Positions 1 to 5,105 of a stretch of 5,105 bases of DNA are shown one piece after another (the first letter of the stretch is position 1; every line of letters starts with the position of its first letter). Origin of the DNA: Deltaproteobacteria bacterium (GTDB taxonomy: Bacteria; Desulfobacterota; Desulfobacteria; Desulfobacterales; Desulfatibacillaceae); assembly GCA_019308705.1 (NCBI GenBank), contig JAFDHW010000327.1, positions 1-5,105 on the forward strand. Reading direction: 5' to 3'. The position numbers were made by a program, and so were the translations under genes. The notes beneath the pieces are model-generated. The model was not told where the DNA came from and ran no database searches. It saw only the letters and a program-made list of their open reading frames with translations.

Positions 1-21
1 GGCGAAATTTTTCACCCTTCC

Positions 22-132
22 GGCGAGCCCGATTCACGCGATAGCTGCGTCAGGAGGCGGTCGCGGTACAAAAGTACAGCTTCCCTCCTCCTTCCTTGCT
101 CTCGCGTGAATCGAACTCGTGAATAATCCGGG
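22..132 (-). repeat. Left copy of 111-bp inverted repeat (MITE/REP-like, hairpin-forming)
   Basis: The reverse complement of this stretch matches 4995-5105 at 109 of 111 positions; the differences are at 98 and 107 (5029 and 5020 in the other copy). The unit is itself nearly self-complementary. An outer stem pairs 24-41 with 102-119, including a perfect 11-bp arm GATTCACGCGA / TCGCGTGAATC. A middle stem pairs AGGAGG at 52-57 with CCTCCT at 84-89, and the apex is GTAC-AAAA-GTAC at 66-77. Such a short, non-coding, hairpin-forming unit resembles REP-type elements or MITEs, but no transposase is present and the family is not recognised. Bases 1-21 probably belong to the same unit, because the right copy is cut by the window before that part. 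One strand stays open across the repeat, but that reading looks incidental. Confidence 0.9.
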
Positions 133-167
133 CTAAGCAGGCGCCGCCCCGCCGGCTTCCTCCCGGC

Positions 168-196
168 TGGACACCCCCGGCGGGCTCTGCCATAAT
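168..196 (+). promoter_or_regulatory. Candidate sigma70 promoter for the heptose gene cluster
   Basis: TGGACA at 168-173 (one mismatch to TTGACA) and CATAAT at 191-196 (one mismatch to TATAAT) are separated by exactly 17 bp, the preferred spacing. It lies just inside the left repeat and upstream of the first gene of a same-strand run, which is where a cluster promoter is expected. The -10 lies in a dyad, see the separate entry. This is a match to consensus only, with no experimental support. Confidence 0.5.
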
Positions 197-200
197 GGCA
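188..200. promoter_or_regulatory. 13-bp palindrome TGCCATAATGGCA over the -10 element
   Basis: TGCCAT and ATGGCA form a perfect dyad around a central A at 194. It covers the candidate -10 hexamer CATAAT, so a dimeric regulator bound here would block the promoter. No regulator gene is in the window, and a dyad of this length can also occur by chance, so the operator role is inference. Confidence 0.3.
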
Positions 201-339
201 AATCAGCGGCCCCGGCGGCTTGCGGCAGGCCCCTGCACCCGTCCGCGCCGTGCTTCGGCTTTTTTCCAAACAGGAATATCCATTCCCCTCCGCGCTTTCC
301 CCGGCAACAAGAAAGCCTCCGGAGGGACGGGCATCTGCC

Positions 340-1335
340 ATGATCATCGTTCGTACGCCTTTGCGCATCAGCTTCGTGGGCGGCGGCTCGGACATTCCCG
401 CCTTTTACCGCAGGCAAAAAGGCCGGGTGGTGTCCTCGGCCATCGACAAGTTCGTCTACGTCATCGTAAAAAGCCGGTTCGACGAGAAGATCTACATCAA
501 CTACTCCAAGAAGGAGTGCGTGGACCGGCTGGACGACGTGCGCCACGACCTGGTGCGGGAAGCCATGCGCATCACCGGCGTCACCGGGGGCGTGGAGATC
601 ACCACCCTGGCGGACATCCCCTCCGAGGGCTCGGGCCTGGGCAGTTCCAGTTCCATCACCGTGGCGCTTCTGCACGCTTTGTACGCCTACAACAACGAGC
701 TGGTCACCGCGGAACGCCTGGCGCGGGAGGCCTGCGAAATCGAAATCGACATTCTGGGCAAGCCCATCGGCCGGCAGGACCAGTACGCGGCCGCCTACGG
801 CGGGGTGAACGAGTTCGTGTTCCACGAAGACGACACCGTGGAGAGGCGGCCCGTTCAGCTTGCCAACCACCTTTTCCGGAAATTTTCCTCCAGCCTGCTC
901 CTTTATTTCACCGGGCTCACCCGCGACGCCAACGTGATTTTGTCCGAGCAGGTGGAAAACACCGCCAGGGAAGACCGCTTCACCGCCATGTGCAGGATGG
1001 TGGACATGGTCCCGGACTTTGTCGCCGCCCTGAACCAGGGCGACATCCATGCCTGCGGCGCGCTTTTGCAGGAAAACTGGAGCTTGAAGCGGCAAATGGC
1101 CGCGGGCATCTCCACCCCACGGATCGACGCCATGGCGAAAAAGGCCCTGGAAGCCGGGGCCATCGGCGCGAAGATCGCCGGGGCCGGGGGAGGGGGCTTT
1201 TTGGTGCTTTTGGTCCCCCGGGACAGCCAGGCCGCGGTGTTTGAAGCCATGGAAGGCTTCCGGGAACTGCCCTTCATGCTGGAGCGGTCCGGGAGCAAGG
1301 TCATTTTCGACAACCGCGAATACCCCACCAAGTAG
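340..1335 (+). CDS. hddA: GHMP-family sugar kinase, D-glycero-D-manno-heptose 7-phosphate kinase-like (HddA)
   Basis: 331 residues, a normal length for HddA-type kinases. The family uses ATP to phosphorylate the anomeric carbon of heptose 7-phosphate, giving the 1,7-bisphosphate in the cytoplasm. Motif 1 of the family is at the N-terminus (RTPLRISFVGGGSD, about residues 5-18), the ATP-binding loop PSEGSGLGSSSS at 94-105, and the glycine-rich motif 3 AGAGGGGF at 280-287. The ATG at 340 was chosen because the conserved RTPLR motif follows within four residues; an upstream in-frame TTG at 220 would add 40 residues with no family resemblance. A GGAGGG lies 13 nt upstream, rather far for a strong site. 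The downstream epimerase begins 8 nt after the stop, and the isomerase two genes on supports a heptose substrate. Related GHMP kinases act on fucose or galactose, so exact specificity is inferred. Confidence 0.85.
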   Translation: MIIVRTPLRISFVGGGSDIPAFYRRQKGRVVSSAIDKFVYVIVKSRFDEKIYINYSKKECVDRLDDVRHDLVREAMRITGVTGGVEITTLADIPSEGSGLGSSSSITVALLHALYAYNNELVTAERLAREACEIEIDILGKPIGRQDQYAAAYGGVNEFVFHEDDTVERRPVQLANHLFRKFSSSLLLYFTGLTRDANVILSEQVENTAREDRFTAMCRMVDMVPDFVAALNQGDIHACGALLQENWSLKRQMAAGISTPRIDAMAKKALEAGAIGAKIAGAGGGGFLVLLVPRDSQAAVFEAMEGFRELPFMLERSGSKVIFDNREYPTK

Positions 1336-1343
1336 GCCGCGCA

Positions 1344-2478
1344 ATGCGAGTACTGGTAACCGGCGGGGCCGGGTTCATCGGCTCCCACACCGTGGACGCG
1401 CTGTTGGCCGCGGGCCACGAGGTGCGCATCCTGGACAACCTGCAAAAGCCCGTACACCAGGCTGGAAAGCCCCCCTGGGTGCCGGCCGAGGCGGAGTTCG
1501 TCCTGGGAGACGTGCGCGACCCGGACGCCTGGTCAAAGTGCCTGGAAAAGGTGGACGCGGTGTTCCACTTTGCCGCGTACCAGGATTATTTGCCGGACTT
1601 TTCCACCTTCTTCCACGTGAACGCCGTGGGAACGGCCCTGCTCTACGAAACCGCGGTGGCCAAGAACCTTCCCCTTTCCCGGGTGGTGGTGGCCTCCTCC
1701 CAGTTCGTGGCCGGGGAAGGACTGTACCGGTGCCCGTCCTTGCGGCCACGGCTTCGCCCCGGGGCCCCGGCCCACGGAAAGGCTGGAAAAAGGCCTGTGG
1801 GAGCACGAGTGCCCCCAATGCGGCCGGGCCGCGGAGTACGTGCCCACCCCGGAGACCCACGCGTACCCGCCCAACGCCTACGCCATGGCCAAGCACTCCC
1901 AGGAGCAGCAGGCCTTAACCTTCGGCCGCCGCTACGGCATCCCCAGCGTGGCCATGCGTTACTCCATCGTCCAGGGGCCGCGCCAGTCCTTTTACAACGC
2001 CTACTCCGGCGCGTGCAGGATCTTCTCTTTGCACTACTACTTCGGCAAGGCGCCCCAGGTGTACGAGGACGGGGCCCAGTGCCGGGACTTCGTGAACATA
2101 CGGGACGTGGTGGACGCCAACATGATGGCCCTGGAAGATCCCCGCATGCCCGGGCTGGCCTGCAACGTGGGCGGGGGCAGGGCGTACACGGTGGCCGAAT
2201 TCGCCAAAACCGTGCAAAAGGAGATGGAGGCCCGCCTGGGCCGGGAGCTTCCAGAGCCGGTCATCGGCGGCAAGTACCGGTTCGGGGACACCAGAAACGC
2301 GGTTTCGGACATCTCCCGCATGCGGGCCCTGGGTTGGCGGCCCAAATACGGCATTGCCGACAGCGTGCGCCAGTACGCGGATTACCTGTTTGCCCAGGAC
2401 AACGTGGAAGACATCCTGGACTTCGCCCAGAAGACCATGAAGGACTTAAACGTGGTCCGCAACGTAAAGGAAACCTGA
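1344..2478 (+). CDS. NAD-dependent epimerase/dehydratase (extended SDR), interrupted by a single-base frameshift
   Basis: Residues 1-132 are read from the ATG at 1344; from 1741 the homologous reading continues one frame over to the TGA at 2476-2478. Dropping one T of the TT at 1740-1741 gives a continuous protein of 377 residues. It has the Rossmann motif TGGAGFIG (6-13), serine pair SSQ at 118-120, the catalytic YxxxK as Tyr179 and Lys183 (YAMAK), and later SDR features such as the RDFVNIRDV segment. Two CxxC pairs (130/133 and 156/159) form a zinc-ribbon-like insertion; as I recall, a similar insertion occurs in proteins annotated dTDP-L-rhamnose 4-epimerase. The role is therefore a nucleotide-sugar epimerase or dehydratase, substrate unknown. 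Only 8 nt separate it from the kinase and 2 nt from the isomerase. Whether the extra base is a sequencing error, a fresh mutation or recoding cannot be told here; both halves show no other decay. Confidence 0.8.
1731..1745 (+). other. Frameshift site within the first CxxC of the epimerase
   Basis: The upstream frame reads TGC CCG TCC and then TTG CGG; skipping one T gives TGC CCG TCC TGC GGC, that is Cys-Pro-Ser-Cys-Gly, matched downstream by Cys-Pro-Gln-Cys-Gly at 1810-1824. This pairing of motifs pins the extra base to 1740 or 1741. There is no long homopolymer, and the site does not resemble the prfB-type CTT TGA recoding signal, which makes an ordinary mutation or sequencing error more likely than programmed shifting. 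Confidence 0.85.
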
Positions 2479-2480
2479 CC

Positions 2481-3059
2481 ATGGATGCCAATACGGCTTT
2501 TTCGCGGTCCTACCTGCAGTCGCTCAAGGAGGTGCTGGACTCCTTTGACCACGAGGCGTTCGAGCGCATGATAAAAGCCCTTTTGGACGCCCGGGAAAAG
2601 GGCGCCACCATCTTTGTCATGGGAAACGGCGGGTCCGCTTCCACCGCGTCGCACTGGGTGTGCGACATCAACAAGGGCTGCTCGGGGGGAGACCACGACC
2701 GGTTCCGCATGATGTGCTTGAACGACAGCATCTCCACCATGCTGGCCTACGCCAACGACGTAAGCTATGCGGACGTGTTCGTGGAGCAGCTGAAGAACTT
2801 CTTTGAGCCCGGCGACGTGGTCATCGGCATCTCGGGCTCCGGCAACTCGGAGAACGTGCTCCGGGCCGTTGCCTGGGCCCGGGAGAACGGCGGAACCACC
2901 GTGGGGCTTTCCGGGTTTTCCGGCGGCAGGCTGGCCACGATAGTGGACATCCCCCTGGTGGCCCGGGTCCACGACATGCAGAAGACCGAAGACGTGCACA
3001 TGATCGTGGTGCACATGGTCATGCAGCGCCTCCAGGGGCTCCTCGGCCTGGCCGGCTGA
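2481..3059 (+). CDS. gmhA: SIS-domain phosphoheptose isomerase-like protein (GmhA)
   Basis: 192 residues, the usual size for GmhA, which isomerises sedoheptulose 7-phosphate to D-glycero-D-manno-heptose 7-phosphate in the cytoplasm. The SIS signature is clear: GNGGSAS at about 49-55 for phosphate binding, ISGSGNSENVLRA in the middle, and EDVHMIVVH near the C-terminus, which carries the histidine aligned with His180 of E. coli GmhA. By eye, the E. coli metal ligands His61/Glu65/Gln172/His180 correspond to His/Asp/Glu/His here; this pattern is found in other SIS isomerase-like proteins, so substrate should be held loosely. ATG at 2481 is preceded by AAGGA at 2467-2471, 9 nt away, and starts 2 nt after the epimerase stop, which suggests translational coupling. 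The frame upstream is open back to 1344, so the shifted epimerase reading would run straight into this protein. Confidence 0.8.
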   Translation: MDANTAFSRSYLQSLKEVLDSFDHEAFERMIKALLDAREKGATIFVMGNGGSASTASHWVCDINKGCSGGDHDRFRMMCLNDSISTMLAYANDVSYADVFVEQLKNFFEPGDVVIGISGSGNSENVLRAVAWARENGGTTVGLSGFSGGRLATIVDIPLVARVHDMQKTEDVHMIVVHMVMQRLQGLLGLAG

Positions 3060-3213
3060 TCCGCCCGCCGGCGGCTTATCGGGGTTCGGTGCGCTTTCCC
3101 ATGCGGTCTTCGGCCGCCGGGGACTCCTCGGGATAGAAACGAGAAGCATCCTCCTTCTGTTTCAAGGAAAGGCCTTGCCGACTCAAGGGCCTTGATCAAG
3201 AGAAAAAGGAATC
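3060..3213. other. Intergenic spacer with inverted repeats
   Basis: This is the only sizeable gap between genes. A perfect 8-bp inverted repeat CCGGCGGC (3068-3075) / GCCGCCGG (3113-3120) spans a 37-nt loop and lacks a T-tract, so it is not a convincing intrinsic terminator. The 3' part carries the CAAGG/CCTTG dyads described separately. I found no -35/-10 pair close to consensus. The spacer splits the genes into a 3-gene and a 2-gene group without proving separate transcription. Confidence 0.5.
3162..3195. promoter_or_regulatory. Tandem CAAGG/CCTTG dyads upstream of the nucleotidyltransferase
   Basis: Four half-sites alternate in orientation: CAAGG 3163-3167, CCTTG 3173-3177, CAAGG 3184-3188 and CCTTG 3190-3194. 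The last two form the perfect 13-bp palindrome TCAAGGGCCTTGA (3183-3195). The inner pair AAGGCCTTG 3169-3177 and CAAGGGCCTT 3184-3193 can form a hairpin with a 6-nt loop and one bulged G. They end 19 nt before the next start codon. The arrangement fits an operator or mutually exclusive hairpins in a leader RNA; which one, if any, is unknown. Confidence 0.3.
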
Positions 3214-4107
3214 ATGCCCACCTTGGTCATTCTGGCAGCCGGCATGGGGAGCCGCTACGGCGGCTTGAAGCAACTGGACGCTTTGGGCCCCGGCGGCCAC
3301 ACCATCCTGGACTACTCGGTGTACGACGCGCTGAACGCCGGATTCGACGAGCTGGTCTTTGTCATCCGAAAGTCCATGGAAGAGGATTTCTCCGCCCTGG
3401 TGAAACGCTACGGCAGGGCGCAGGTGAAGCTGGTGTACCAGGAACTCGACCTTTTGCCTCCCGGCTTTTCCGTGCCCGAGGGCCGGGAAAAGCCCTGGGG
3501 CACGGGCCACGCGGTGTGGGCGTGCAGGGAGGCGGTCAACCAGCCCTTCTGCGTGATCAACGCGGACGACTTTTACGGCAGGGAGGCGTTCCGGGTGATG
3601 GCGGAGTTTCTCCGGCAGGAGGACCCGCAGAAGGCCCGGTATTCCATGGTGGGGTTTTCCCTGGAAAAGACCCTTTCGGACCACGGGGCGGTTTCCCGGG
3701 GCGTGTGCGAGGTGGGACCGGAGGGGGACCTGGTCTCCGTGACCGAACGCACCAGGATAATGCGCCGGGGAAACGCCATCGTGTGCCGGGACGAAGAGGG
3801 CGGCGAACTGCCCGGGTCCGTGCCGGTTTCCATGAACTTCTGGGGGTTCACCCCCACCGTGTTCGCCGGGCTTGAGGCCCGGTTCGTGGAGTTTTTGCGG
3901 GGCGCTCCCGGGCCCAAGGACGAGTTTTTCCTGCCCACGGCCGTGGACGACATGATCTCCCGGGGCCAGGCCACGGTGAAGGTCTTGCGCAGCCGGGAAA
4001 AATGGGTGGGCGTGACCTACCGCGAAGACCGCGAGACGGCCGCCGCCAGACTTTCGGAACTCACCCGCCGGGGAGCCTACCCCAAACGCCTGTGGGACGG
4101 CCTGTAA
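3214..4107 (+). CDS. Sugar-phosphate nucleotidyltransferase family protein with atypical signature loop
   Basis: 297 residues with a GT-A-like nucleotidyltransferase fold expected from its motifs. The N-terminal loop LAAGMGSRYGGLKQ (7-20) replaces the common GxGxRxxPxTxxxPK of NDP-sugar pyrophosphorylases, while keeping the Arg and a Lys (Lys19). A GTGHA-type segment after Lys93 and NADDFYG (116-122), with Asp118/Asp119 as likely metal ligands, support the family. Such enzymes join a sugar 1-phosphate to an NTP and release pyrophosphate. Next to hddA and gmhA it is the candidate for activating a heptose 1-phosphate, though it is not a textbook HddC or HldE. ATG 3214 is fixed by an in-frame TGA at 3193-3195 and by the motif; AAAAAGGA sits only 3 nt upstream, an unusually tight spacing. 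The next gene follows after 18 nt. Confidence 0.78.
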   Translation: MPTLVILAAGMGSRYGGLKQLDALGPGGHTILDYSVYDALNAGFDELVFVIRKSMEEDFSALVKRYGRAQVKLVYQELDLLPPGFSVPEGREKPWGTGHAVWACREAVNQPFCVINADDFYGREAFRVMAEFLRQEDPQKARYSMVGFSLEKTLSDHGAVSRGVCEVGPEGDLVSVTERTRIMRRGNAIVCRDEEGGELPGSVPVSMNFWGFTPTVFAGLEARFVEFLRGAPGPKDEFFLPTAVDDMISRGQATVKVLRSREKWVGVTYREDRETAAARLSELTRRGAYPKRLWDGL

Positions 4108-4125
4108 CCCTTTCCGGCTTTTCCC

Positions 4126-5031
4126 ATGCACAGGGCTCTTGTCACCGGAGCGAGCGGGTTCATCGGGTCCCGGCTGTGCAAAGACGCCCCGGCCGGGGTT
4201 TCCCTGTGGGGCACCCGGTTCCGGGGAGCGTGCCCGGAAAACGTTGCCGCGCTGTCCTGCTCCCTGGAGGACAAACAATCCCTTGTCCGGGCCGTTGAGC
4301 AGAGCGAGCCGGAGGTGGTCGCCCACCTGGCCTATGACCAGAAGCGGCCCCAGGCCACGGTGGAGGGCGGAACCCGGCTGCTCCTGGAGGCCATGGGGGC
4401 CCGCCCCGGCGTGCGCCTGATTCTGCTCTCCACGGGCGCGGTGTTCGACGGCGAACGGGCGCCTTACCGGGAAACGGACGAGCCCTTGCCCCTTACGCCC
4501 TACGGCAGGGCCAAGAAACGGGCCGAGGCCATGTGGGCCAGCGCGGGCGGCCTGGTGGTGCGCATCGGGCTGACCTACGGGTTCGATCCCCCGGACCCGC
4601 GCACCGCCGCGCTGTACGCGGGGCTTTGCGGTAAGGGTTTTCCCCATCCCTACTTCGACGACGAGATCCGAAGCCCCCTGTTCGTGGGCGACCTGTCCGC
4701 GGCCTTGTGGAAGCTGGCTTTTCTGGACGATCCGCCGCCGGTGCTGCACCTGGCCGGGCCCCAGAGCATGAGCCGGTACGAGCTGGCCCGCCGCCTGGCC
4801 GCGGGGTGGAAGTTCTCCCCGGAGGGCATTCCCCGCGCCAGCGCCCGGCAACAGGGCGCGAAACGTCCCAGAGACACCTCCCTGGACTGCTCCCTGGCGC
4901 GGTCCATCCTTGGCTTTGCCCCCTGCACCGTGGAGCAGGCCATGGAGAAGGAAACCCTGCGAAATCATCGGCGATGTGGGGAAAAAATCCGTAACCCGGA
5001 TTATTCACGAGTTCGATTCGCGCGAGAGTAA
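4126..5031 (+). CDS. RmlD-like NAD(P)-dependent sugar reductase/epimerase (SDR), C-terminus supplied by repeat
   Basis: 301 residues. The Rossmann motif VTGASGFIGS is at 6-15, STGAVFDG at 102-109 matches the STDYVFDG block of dTDP-4-dehydrorhamnose reductase, the catalytic YxxxK is Tyr126/Lys130 (YGRAK), and HLAGPQSMSRYELA from 208 matches the RmlD C-terminal substrate-domain block. The family reduces 4-keto nucleotide sugars with NAD(P)H; here the product could be a deoxy- or epimerised heptose, which is inference. The start at 4126 is set by the Rossmann strand; no Shine-Dalgarno is visible in the pyrimidine-rich 18-nt gap, so reinitiation after the previous gene is likely. The final residues from Pro291 (PDYSRVRFARE) and the TAA at 5029-5031 lie inside the right repeat, so the original end was probably a little upstream, after about residue 280. 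Confidence 0.8.
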   Translation: MHRALVTGASGFIGSRLCKDAPAGVSLWGTRFRGACPENVAALSCSLEDKQSLVRAVEQSEPEVVAHLAYDQKRPQATVEGGTRLLLEAMGARPGVRLILLSTGAVFDGERAPYRETDEPLPLTPYGRAKKRAEAMWASAGGLVVRIGLTYGFDPPDPRTAALYAGLCGKGFPHPYFDDEIRSPLFVGDLSAALWKLAFLDDPPPVLHLAGPQSMSRYELARRLAAGWKFSPEGIPRASARQQGAKRPRDTSLDCSLARSILGFAPCTVEQAMEKETLRNHRRCGEKIRNPDYSRVRFARE

Positions 5032-5105
5032 GGAAGGAGGAGGGAAGCTGTACTTTTGTACCGCGACCGCCTCCTGACGCAGCTATCGCGTGAATCGGGC
5101 TCGCC
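4995..5105 (+). repeat. Right copy of 111-bp inverted repeat, truncated by window edge
   Basis: Inverted partner of 22-132 with two transitions (5020 G where the other copy implies A, and 5029 T where it implies C). It keeps the same fold: GATTCGCGCGA 5015-5025 pairs with TCGCGTGAATC 5086-5096, with a single G-T contact, and GTAC-TTTT-GTAC forms the apex at 5050-5061. Its first 37 bases overlap the end of the RmlD-like gene and provide the stop codon. About 21 further bases matching 1-21 would be expected beyond the window. Confidence 0.9.

Larger units (their letters stand above)
133..339. other. Non-coding leader between left repeat and first gene
   Basis: No convincing gene is seen between the repeat and the kinase start. 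Open frames exist on both strands because stops are rare in GC-rich DNA, but none shows a recognisable motif or a ribosome binding site. The stretch holds the promoter candidate at 168-196, the palindrome at 188-200, a weak GCCG/CGGC stem followed by six T at 247-265, and a Shine-Dalgarno-like GGAGGG at 321-326 that overlaps the perfect palindrome CCTCCGGAGG at 316-325. With a start of transcription near 203, the untranslated leader would be about 137 nt. Confidence 0.6.

Noticed and set aside
22..132. CRISPR repeat or array
   Set aside because: Only two copies, 4.9 kb apart and inverted, with no regularly spaced units and no cas genes.
247..265. Possible intrinsic terminator or attenuator GCCG-TGCTT-CGGC followed by TTTTTT
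   Set aside because: The stem is only 4 bp, too weak to call, although its place between the promoter candidate and the first gene would suit attenuation.
220..339. N-terminal extension of the kinase from an in-frame TTG
   Set aside because: The added 40 residues have no family resemblance, whereas ATG 340 places the conserved RTPLR motif at the expected position.
12..395. Minus-strand open frame of 127 codons across the left repeat and leader
   Set aside because: Its C-terminal half is a translation of the hairpin repeat, it overlaps the kinase start, and it has no motif or ribosome binding site. Stops are rare in this GC-rich DNA.
1735..1745. Programmed ribosomal frameshift signal
   Set aside because: No slippery heptamer, no prfB-like CTT-TGA, and no stop codon in the original frame nearby; mutation or sequencing error is simpler.
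3068..3120. 8-bp inverted repeat after gmhA as a terminator
   Set aside because: The loop is 37 nt and there is no T-tract after the second arm.
3196..4968. 590-codon minus-strand open frame opposite the nucleotidyltransferase and RmlD-like genes
   Set aside because: Low-complexity Gly/Pro/Arg/His-rich translation with no domain, lying opposite two genes with clear family motifs; a typical shadow of GC-rich coding DNA.

Overview
The window is a GC-rich, tightly packed bacterial segment with five genes, all on the + strand, enclosed by two inverted copies of a 111-bp repeat. Gene content (ADP/GDP-heptose-type sugar activation plus two short-chain dehydrogenase/reductase sugar enzymes) points to a Gram-negative bacterium building a lipopolysaccharide core, O-antigen, capsule or glycan from an activated heptose or modified heptose. 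A Desulfobacterota-like (deltaproteobacterial) source is a guess from overall style, not something the sequence proves.

Layout: 22-132 left repeat copy, folded as a long imperfect hairpin; 133-339 leader with a good sigma70-type promoter candidate (TGGACA, 17 bp, CATAAT) whose -10 sits in a 13-bp palindrome; 340-1335 HddA-like GHMP sugar kinase; 1344-2478 NAD-dependent epimerase/dehydratase of the extended SDR type, interrupted by a single extra base near 1740; 2481-3059 GmhA-like SIS-domain phosphoheptose isomerase; 3060-3213 spacer with tandem dyad symmetries; 3214-4107 sugar-phosphate nucleotidyltransferase-like protein; 4126-5031 RmlD-like SDR reductase whose last 11 residues and stop codon come from the right repeat copy; 4995-5105 right repeat copy, cut by the window edge.

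Working together (inference from families): the SIS isomerase would convert sedoheptulose 7-phosphate to a heptose 7-phosphate, the GHMP kinase would add a phosphate at C1, and the nucleotidyltransferase would be the candidate for nucleotide activation after removal of the C7 phosphate. The needed C7 phosphatase (GmhB type) is not in the window. The two SDR enzymes would then epimerise or reduce the activated sugar. Gaps of 8, 2 and 18 nt support co-transcription of genes 1-3 and of genes 4-5; the 154-nt gap between the two groups carries no clear promoter.

The most unusual points are the near-identical inverted repeats around the whole cluster, the two differences between them that both preserve stem pairing, the gene end supplied by a repeat, and the frameshift located inside the first CxxC of a zinc-ribbon-like insertion in the epimerase.
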